DNA from: Bryoerythrophyllum caledonicum
Taxonomy: Eukaryota > Streptophyta > Bryopsida > Pottiales > Pottiaceae
Length of the DNA stretch: 64,000 bases
Assembly: GCA_963971425.1 (NCBI GenBank)
Contig: OZ020517.1
Coordinates: forward strand, 18,566,904-18,630,903
Direction: 5' to 3'
A program made the translations under genes and the position numbers. This document shows positions 56,465 through 64,000 of this stretch, in pieces. The notes below the pieces were generated by a model, which worked only from the letters and a program-made list of their open reading frames with translations, was not told the DNA's origin and did no database searches. Position 1 is the first letter of the stretch; each line of letters starts with the position of its first letter.

Positions 56465-57972
56465 TACAGTTTCTATGCGGTCCCATATTCTATGCCCGCA
56501 ATAAACAAACTTGATAAAAAAAATCATAGCCATACAAAAGAAAGTATGCGGACTCCCTAAATGTACGCCCAATGTCATAACACAACTCCCCCACGAACTA
56601 TTTGGATTAGAAGCTTTTTCCCTCAAAAATCCCCCACGAACTCCCCCACGAACTATTTGGATTAGAAGCCTATCTACGTTGCATTGGTGAACAACTCCAA
56701 AATGCACTTAACGACAAAGGACGACTAGGACTAATTTACAGTGTGGACTCCTTCGGCACACCCTTGCCATTTACGAAGGAGCACAATACCTCCAAAGACT
56801 TAAAAAATTTGATTGCCTTTGATCTCCCATTACCCGCACACTTTTTCTACTCAAAACAGAAGGCCAAACATTTCTAAAAAGCACACTAGAAGAATTCCTA
56901 CTAGGCCCCGCGCCGCTAGAACAAAATTGGGCAAATGAAACCCATAACCTCCCTAGACTTGACCTTCAATTATCCGCCAAACTCCTACAAAAACTTTTTT
57001 CCGCAAACATTACTAATCTAAAACAAATTACTCTACCAAATGGAACACACCTTATGGACGACAAGAGCTACAAAACATTCTACGGTACCCCCCATAAATT
57101 AATAAAAAGTGCACGAAATATTGCTAAACAACTATTTTGTCACCCTACATGCCTCTCTATATGCCCCAACCCTTGCACCACTCACGCCCCACCTTACACA
57201 CTAAAAGACCCGTACATCATTGGTCACCATGACATCCATCCCAACACTAACCTCCCACCAACTCCTCCAATCCCGCCACATTCACGACCACATGCCCCTC
57301 CACCACATATATTAAAAAATCCTTCCATGTACCCTATAAACAACATAACCGTGCACAAACAAAAAAAACACATTGATTCCAACAACATAAGCAAACCTAT
57401 GTCATACCTATACGTCATACCTATGCCATTGGCTCCACAATAACACCACCTACGCCCAATGGCTCCCACAAAAAAATCTTTTCCCTTGGCACAACCCAAA
57501 TACTTCCGTACATAATACCAAAATTCTCACAGAATACTACCTTAGAACTCAAAACAATCATTACCTAAATATCATACAAATACATCACCCACAAGTACAA
57601 CCCTGAGATAGAAGATTTGTCACGCCACCTCTTATTATCCCCCTCCTCAACATCTTTACAACCGAATGCAACCCCGAAACCGACATCCTCACACAAACAA
57701 ACACAATTAAAATACAACAAGATAATGCTCACATTTACGAAGATAATGGCAGACACCTAATAACCATACCACTCGATAGACTACAATGGTTGTGGAACCA
57801 ATATCACAACGCACTATAAACCCCCATTAGCATTGAACCAATACCCCAGACATTTGAAACTGAAATTGTTTGGCTATATCAAAGATATAAATACCGTATA
57901 CCCAAAAATGACCCCCTTAAAAATGCACACTACACATTACCCGATCCCATCTTAAACTACCTTATTACATCT
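56465..57972 (+). pseudogene. LINE ORF2 thumb/linker region, eroded
   Basis: Translations in changing frames align with the reverse-strand copy: YAVPYSMPAINKLDKK (56480) with 61680-61620; the Cys/Pro-rich stretch near 57140-57480 with 61083-60739; YEDNGRHLITIPLDRLQWLWNQY (57737) with 60490-60420. A 29-bp segment (AACTCCCCCACGAACTATTTGGATTAGAA) is repeated near 56583 and 56638. No named domain. Confidence 0.7.
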
Positions 57973-60098
57973 ATGAATATCACACACTCATACTTCTCAT
58001 CCCCCGTTACATGCTCCACAAAAATTTCAAAATTCTACTCTCCATTCGAACGGGATAAGATTTTTGGTTCTCTTGGAAAAGCCTTTGGTCATAGATGGAG
58101 CGGAATAGGCCTTGCACACCCTCACAACGAAGTAGAAACTCAACAAGCAATACATTGGGCGCGCCTAGCGGCAAACAACGATCCCAACTACAACATCACC
58201 AGAATTATTACTCCTGACACTCAATGGTACCAAAACTCTAACCCACATTTAGGCCCATTCCCGGACTCCCACATCATAGTACTAATTGAAGCGGACTCTA
58301 TGACATACAAAGAACCCACTATACCACCGCAAATACAAACACCCCGCCTTGAACCAGCAACCTTACGTATCCTATGTATACATCACCAAACTCAAGAAAT
58401 AGGTAATATGGAAAACTTCACTCATCTCACTTTAATAGCAAAAAATCTAAATATTAACAAGGTATACACCACTATTGCCCCCCCCACACCTATTTCAATC
58501 CGTGTAAACCGTAACAAAAAATGGTCTAAAACCCCCCATATAAACATCTCTGCACTACCAATCACCGAAATGAACCTCCCATTCCCCAACTACCAAACCA
58601 ATACTGCCCTTAAATTTGACCCCAACTTTAGCTACTATACTGACGGCTCCTTCAAAGAACCAACCGAAGTAAGCCCGGGACATTGGCACCGAGAAAAAGC
58701 CGGTTATGGGGTATACAATTCAACCAAACAAATAAAATTAGGTAAAAGACTACATGGACTCCAAAATATCCTAAGAGCCAAATTGATGGCTATACACAAA
58801 ACCCTTAAGAGAATCACTACTCAATACCCAAACAAACCGGCTCACATTTTTACAAACTGCATAAATGTACTATATCTCTTTAATACACACATAAAACACC
58901 CCACTTTACACAACAGTCACCCGGACAAAACCATCCTCACATCTATGGTTGTAATGCTTCAAAATCGCACACAGATTACTACACTCCACAAAGTCCGTGC
59001 TCATGCCAATATTGACGGCAATGAACAAGCCGACAAACTTGCAAAGGAAGGAAGAGAAAAAACCCACAAAAATGTCGAACACCCATACGAACACGCCCAT
59101 GCCACCCCATATTACTTTCATAGATATGAATGGCCCTCCATGGGCGAAACGCCCAATAAAGGTCCCATACGATTCTTGGACAAATACCTTAAAAAACATG
59201 ATCTTGTAAATAACCTGGAAAAACTCACAGAAAATTTCCCCAATATTGACAAATGGACCGGCAACCCAAACATTCACAACGAATTGTCCAACAATTTTTT
59301 GGAAAACCCCATAATCACAGACGCACAAATCACATGCCTAATCAAATTCCGTACCGGACAATACATGGGAAATGCCCGCAAACAACTCTTCTTCGGAATT
59401 GAAAGATTCCCTACAATAACATGTCCAATTTGCAATACCACGGACCCGGACACATGGCTACATGTCTTACTCAAGTGCCAAAACCCCCATACACACTCAT
59501 TAATTGTCAAAAGACATAGCAAAGCCGTATGGGCTATTCGTAAACTACTTACAGCATCAACCAAATCCCGGTGCTTCATTCTCATGAATGCCGGAACCTT
59601 TAATGACAACCCACAAGAAAATACGGTCCCCCCTTGGCTATTACCATGCATTTGTCACACTCAAAGATGCCAAAGCAATGCAAGATTCAAACCGGACCTA
59701 CTATGTGTTAGAGGGCTTTCATACAAAGACCCACCACCAAACCACATAGACCCGAGTCTCACTATTCAGTTTATTGAATTCACATATTGCAATGATAGAG
59801 TCTGCCCGGACACTATTGCAAACAAACAAACAAATACCAACCATTACTTGACGATATTCAAGCATTAGGATGGAAAGTAGACCCCCTCATTGTCATCACC
59901 ACGGGTGCTAGAGCCACCACCTTCATTCCCTCAATGACAACCCTTGAAGAAACATTTAAAATCCCCATCACTTCAATCAAAACCACCTTTTCTAACATTA
60001 ACACTATCGCAATTCAACATGCTATGTCGATACTCCTACATAAACGAAAACTTGAAAACAACCAATCCCTTCCTGACACATCGAACCCCCCTCCATAG
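57973..60098 (+). pseudogene. RNase H and restriction-like endonuclease of the full-length LINE
   Basis: The frame is open for 631 codons from 57973. RNase H has SYYTDGSF (58630) and HANIDGNEQADKLAKEG (59005). The Glu position is Lys (LRAKLMAIHKTL) and the middle Asp is Asn (IFTNCINVLYL), whereas the truncated copy keeps both, so this RNase H should be inactive. The endonuclease module has CPICNTTDPDTWLHVLLKC (59420), KRHSKAVWAIRKL (59508), KPDLLC (59688) and IQFIEFTYCND (59765). A frameshift in an AACAAAC repeat (59820) then interrupts it. The C terminus (KYQPLL..., VDPLIVITTGARATTFIPS, AIQHAMSILLHKRK) continues in another frame to about 60098. Confidence 0.86.
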
Positions 60099-60342
60099 AC
60101 CTATATTTGCACTTCACCGTACATGCCCTCCCTCTTTTAAAAGACTTTCGGGACCTTGGGTCCTAATTTTTTAGTGGTTACTTGTTACCATGGACATAGT
60201 GTCTACCTTCGAAAGGGGGAAGTAGTTCCATCCTACTAACCCATGCCCGGTGGACATGGACTTGGTGGTGGAATGAACAGACACTTTATTCACACCGGCC
60301 CCCTTTGGGGACCGGCGTTCTTCTTCTTCTTCTTCTTCTTCT
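60099..60342 (+). other. LINE 3' UTR with terminal hairpin and (TTC)n tail
   Basis: Shares with the truncated copy the ordered words CATAGTGTCTACC, GGGAAGTAGTTCCA, CTACTAA, GGACATGG and GAACAGACACTTTATTCAC. A 25-nt hairpin (60293-60317; CACCGGCCCCC / GGGGACCGGCG, loop TTT) is followed by about nine TTC units up to the target duplication. Trinucleotide tails in place of poly-A occur in several LINE groups. Confidence 0.88.
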
Positions 60343-63300
60343 TCTTTGGTATAGCCAGACTATTTTTGTTTCAAATGCTTGTGTTATTGGCTCTATGTTT
60401 GTGGGAGTTTGTAATTTGTTGTAATATTGGTTCCATAGCCATTGGAGTCTAGTGATGGGGATGGATATTAGATGTCTCCCATTATCTTCATACATGTGTG
60501 CGTGATCATCAGTAATTCTAATTGTATAGTTTGATTTGAAAATGTATTTTTCGGAGTTGCATTCCGCTGTGTGGATATTGAGGAGGGAGATGATTATAGG
60601 TGGAATGACGTATCTTGGGTCATGAGATTGTTCTTGAGGGTGGTGTGCTTGAATGATTTCTAAATAGAATTTATTTAGGGTGTTATGGTAATATTGTGTT
60701 AATCGTGTGGAGTTATGGGTGGAGGAATTTTGGTCATGCTATGGGAAGAGGTTCCTTTGAGGTAACCATTTGTTGTAAGTATTGTCATTACATTGCGATT
60801 CGCATAAATATTTGGTATCATTTCTTATAATTTTGTTTGAATCAATATGTTTTCTATTGTAATGGTTAATAATGAGGTTTATGGGATATGTGGATGGGTT
60901 TTTAAGGATGTGTGTTGGTGGGGAAGGAAGGGATGGGTGCAGTGGGCTGGAGGGATGAATTGGTGAGGGGTTGTTTTTAGGATGGGTGTAAGTGTTGGTA
61001 ATGACGTATGTGTCTCTAAGTGTGTAGGGATTTGAGTGTGTAGAGCATGATAATGCGCATGTATTAGGGCATGGGGGTAGCAAAATAGTTGTTGGTTAAT
61101 ATTAAGAGTGCTTTTTACTAGTTTGGATGGTGTAGCATGATATGTTTTGAAGTCATTATGGTTCATAATATGTGTTCCATTTGGTAGTGTAATTGTTTTA
61201 AGTCGAAAATGTTTTAAGAGTTTTTGGGAGAGTTGTTGGTTAATTCTTGTGTCATTCTGAATTTCTTGCAGTGACATTTGTTCCAAAGGTGAAGGTTCTA
61301 GAAGAAAATCTGTGAGTGTGCTTTTTAGGTAAATTTGTGCTTCATTTTTAGTAGAAAAATTGTTCGGGTGATTGGTGATCTAATGCAATCGGCTTTGTTT
61401 ATTCTAGGAATGTTTTTAGCCCCACCATATTTGGTAAGGATAGAGTGTGTGAGTCCTTTGTAGATCTTTCCTAGTCTACCTTTGTCGTTGAGTTTGTTTT
61501 GGACTTGTTTGCCTATACATTGGAGGTAAGCATTTTTAAGGAAGAAAGCTACTCATCCAAATCAATTTTTTGGGAGTTGGGTTATGACATTTGACATACA
61601 TTTGGGGAGGCCACATTGATTTTTGTATGGTTGTGATTTTTTTGTCTAGTTTTTTTATGGCGGGCATGGAGTATGGTACTCCATAAAATCTATATGCTAC
61701 TCCGGGTCTAATTATCGTGCCTACCATTGTTATTTTTTGTTTCATAGTGGCCGAGCATGTTATTTGCTCTTTGCATTTGTTTATTGAGTTTTGTGGTAGT
61801 GGTGTGAATTTGTATCTTCCATTTTAGTGAGGGGACAAGATGTGTGCCAAGATACACGTATGGTTTGTTTTGATGTAGTATGGGAATGGATTCGTTACGG
61901 TATTTTATGTTGGCAATTTGCATAAGTGCATAAGTGCTTTGAATGTGGTGGGGTTCATTTTGGATTTGTTTGGACATCCCTTGGCGGCACATTTTTGGAT
62001 GCCGACACCCATACCGCACCATTCGCAAAATTTGTAAATTTTATTAAGTTGGATTTGCATTTATTGTAGTTTTCCTGATGTAGTGGCAAGGTCATCTGCT
62101 TAAGCAATCGAGTTTACAATGATTTAAAATGTTCTAAGGGTATAGCTGTTATTACCCCTTTGCATCCATCTTAGTAGTGGTTCTAAAAAGATAATGAATA
62201 GGTATGGGCTTTAGATATCACCTTGTATTGTTCCCCATTGTATGGGGATGGGTTAGGTTGTTCCAAAATATTCTCCAACGTATGAGGTAGGGGAGTGAGA
62301 GTATATGTTTCTTACTAGTGCAACAGCATTTGTAGGATATCCTAGGTTAGACATAATTGCAAGTAATATGGCGTGGTCAATAGAGCCAAATGCATTTTTT
62401 GAAATCAATGTATAAAATATATATGTCTTGGTTTGTAAATCATGCGTCCTCGAGTGTGGCTACTATGGTTTGGAGTTGTCTAGCAATACTCCTTTTGGCA
62501 CATAAGCTTTCTTGACTATTGTGTAGGATTTGGTGTTTTTCTCCATATGAAGATAATATGTATGTGAATGTGCTTGTGAAGAGTTTATAGATTGTGTTGG
62601 CTAGGGCAATTGGTCTATCATTGGGAAGCATTGAGGGGTCACCTTTTTTATATAGGAATATTGTAAAACTAGTTTTCCATGAGGCAAAGATTTGTTTTTG
62701 TTTAAAGCAATGGGAGAAGAATAGGGAAAGAAGTTCATGGAACCTAGGAGGCATTAATATGGAGTTTGGAATGCAGTCTGGCCCTGAGGCTTTGTTATTG
62801 CCTAGGTTTTTTAGGAACATATCATATGTGGCTCGTTTAAAGTAGGTATGTAGTGGGATTTGTGGTTGACCACGTTTATCCATAGTGAAGCTGTCAAGGT
62901 CCTGCCATGGATATTGTTACCGCACATGTACATGTAGGTGGGTGGTCTAGTAAATAATTGCATGTAGGTACGGTAGGTCTGTTATTTTTGGTTTGTTGGT
63001 TATATATCTCATTTGCAATGTCTTTAGGGCTAGTTAGGATATTATTATACTGGTTGGTGATACAGTCTAGTGGTGGAGATTCACTATTTTTGAAAACTCT
63101 TATATTAATTTTCTTTGGACTCGTTTAATATAATTGTCTGTACTTGGAGATGGCTTTTCGATATTTTCTCTGGTATACTTGGTAGTTATTTTTGGTCTTG
63201 TTTATTGGCCTCTTTTAGGATTAATGCAATATCGTGTAGCCATTCATTTGGTGAAGTGTGGGGGGATGGTGGGGGCGGAATTTGGGTATGTTAGAGGTTT

Positions 63301-64000
63301 TGTATTTTTTGGCAAATGGGGTGAGTAAACCATTGTGGATTATTTATAATATTGCGGATTGTTTTGGAAATGGTATGATAGGTGTTTAAGTGTTGTTTCC
63401 ACTTCTTTGCGAGTTTTTTGGTAGATAGCCTCCTTGTTTCGATGTTTTGGTTGTTTGTTTAGGTATGAGTGGGACTTTACAAGTTTTTTCTACAGTGTTG
63501 GAGATGTTATTTATTAGTGTATCTAAGGTATTGCAAGCTTCAAGCCATTGATTTTGAGAGTTGGTCATTGTGTGTTAGATAGTTAATAAAGCAGTCAATT
63601 TATATAGAGTTTTTGTCAAAAAACATTGTGTTGAAATCTTGGATATTATATTTAGGTATGTGATTAAGTATTAAAACGTTTATGTTGTTTGATGTTGTGT
63701 GTATTCTGCTAATGAGTGTGTTTTGTGGGATATTTTATTGAATTGACGAGTGTTCCAAGTTTAGAATGATTTTTGTTTTTGTAGTGCATGTGTATTGCGC
63801 ATGGTTGGAATTTAGTGTGTAAAAGCCGTCTATTAAACTTAAGTCCTTACAGTCGTAGCCACCCTATCTGAAGTGTTGTATATATTTAGGAATGTATGTA
63901 AGGTTTAGGTTATCGGTGAAGTTATGCCATTGTTTATCAATGTGTTGTAGTGGGAAGAATTGGTCTCAATGTTGTCTCCCTAAGTCTAGTACAACGTCTC
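60343..64000 (-). mobile_element. Reverse-strand LINE copy, proximal part (continues past the window)
   Basis: On the reverse strand, reading from 64000 down: end of the APE-like domain (GFYTLN near 63820), NQWLEACNTLDTLINNIS (63560), the RT fingers MDKRGQPQIPLHTYFKR (62883), NNKASGPDCIPNSIL, WKTSFTIFLYKKGDP and SQESLCAKRSIARQL. Then come a frameshifted LYIDF (62400), a degraded ADDL (62095), YVYLGTHLVPSLKWK (61860), and linker regions to FETKIVWLYQ at 60355. It then meets the full-length LINE and continues at 48838. The Tyr codon of the catalytic YADD is TAA. Clearly dead, and older than the insertion in it. Confidence 0.88.
60355..62883 (-). pseudogene. RT and linker of the reverse-strand LINE ORF2
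   Basis: The best-preserved blocks are 62883-62440 (RT fingers and start of palm, open for 147 codons) and 62028-61700 (thumb). They differ from the full-length copy at many residues (for example KASGPD for KAPGPD), indicating considerable age or subfamily divergence. Stops and frameshifts separate the blocks. The 60495-60355 block (YEDNGRHLISIPITRLQWLW) ends exactly at the insertion site. Confidence 0.85.

Overview
The window reads as repeat-packed nuclear DNA of a plastid-bearing green-lineage eukaryote. A streptophyte (charophyte-type) alga such as Chara is my best guess, but this is inference. Three things support it: broken exons of a Tic110-like chloroplast import protein (31.3-32.7 kb); a telomere-like CCCTAAA/CCCTAAAA block; and a Ty3/gypsy element carrying a DNMT3-like cytosine methyltransferase, a fusion I recall being reported in charophytes and dinoflagellates. 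No bacterial or organellar gene organisation, rRNA or tRNA gene was seen. Almost every recognisable protein region is broken by stops or frameshifts, so most of the window is fossil transposons nested in one another.

Layout. 1-3 kb: AT-rich DNA with small repeats. 3.0-5.4 kb: a complete pogo/Tigger-like transposon (TIRs, TA duplication, dead transposase) inserted in a ~245-bp tandem repeat. 6.6-14.1 kb: a dead chromodomain Ty3/gypsy element, interrupted by a 399-bp TA-flanked MITE in gag and by a 1.6-kb Tc1-like (DD34E) transposon in the integrase region. 14.1-19.8 kb: non-coding DNA built largely from a family of elements flanked by TTAA. 20.1-22.2 kb: a possible single-copy host gene (possible AP2-like domain plus coiled coil) with a promoter-like region. 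22.9-28.5 kb: repeat debris, a LINE ORF1 fragment, the telomere-like block next to a PIF1/Helitron helicase fragment, a 193-bp tandem satellite, and another TTAA element. 30.7-33.5 kb: three CACTA-type MITEs and a TTAA element in and around the Tic110-like relic. 33.9-37.6 kb: inverted repeat and minisatellite DNA.

37.6-47.8 kb: a large Ty3/gypsy element, in order gag, zinc knuckles, protease/linker, DNMT3-like methyltransferase, RT, RNase H, integrase and a terminal PHD-like finger. A 5'-truncated LINE is inserted inside the methyltransferase and bounded by a 14-bp target duplication.

48.3-64 kb: one reverse-strand LINE copy split by a full-length, 11.5-kb, forward-strand copy of the same family; a 12-bp target duplication fixes both ends. 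The full-length LINE has an undescribed first ORF, an ORF1, a (CAA)n tract running in frame into a 2A-type peptide, and an ORF2 with apurinic-type endonuclease, reverse transcriptase, RNase H and a C-terminal restriction-like endonuclease. That dual-endonuclease layout is the one I know from the Dualen/RandI group of green algae. It ends in a conserved 25-nt hairpin followed by a (TTC)n tail.

The two most interesting systems are the methyltransferase-bearing Ty3 element and the dual-endonuclease LINE with 2A, CAA tract and extra ORF. Insertion coordinates were derived by matching terminal repeats and target duplications by eye. Family assignments rest on motif recognition, not database searches.
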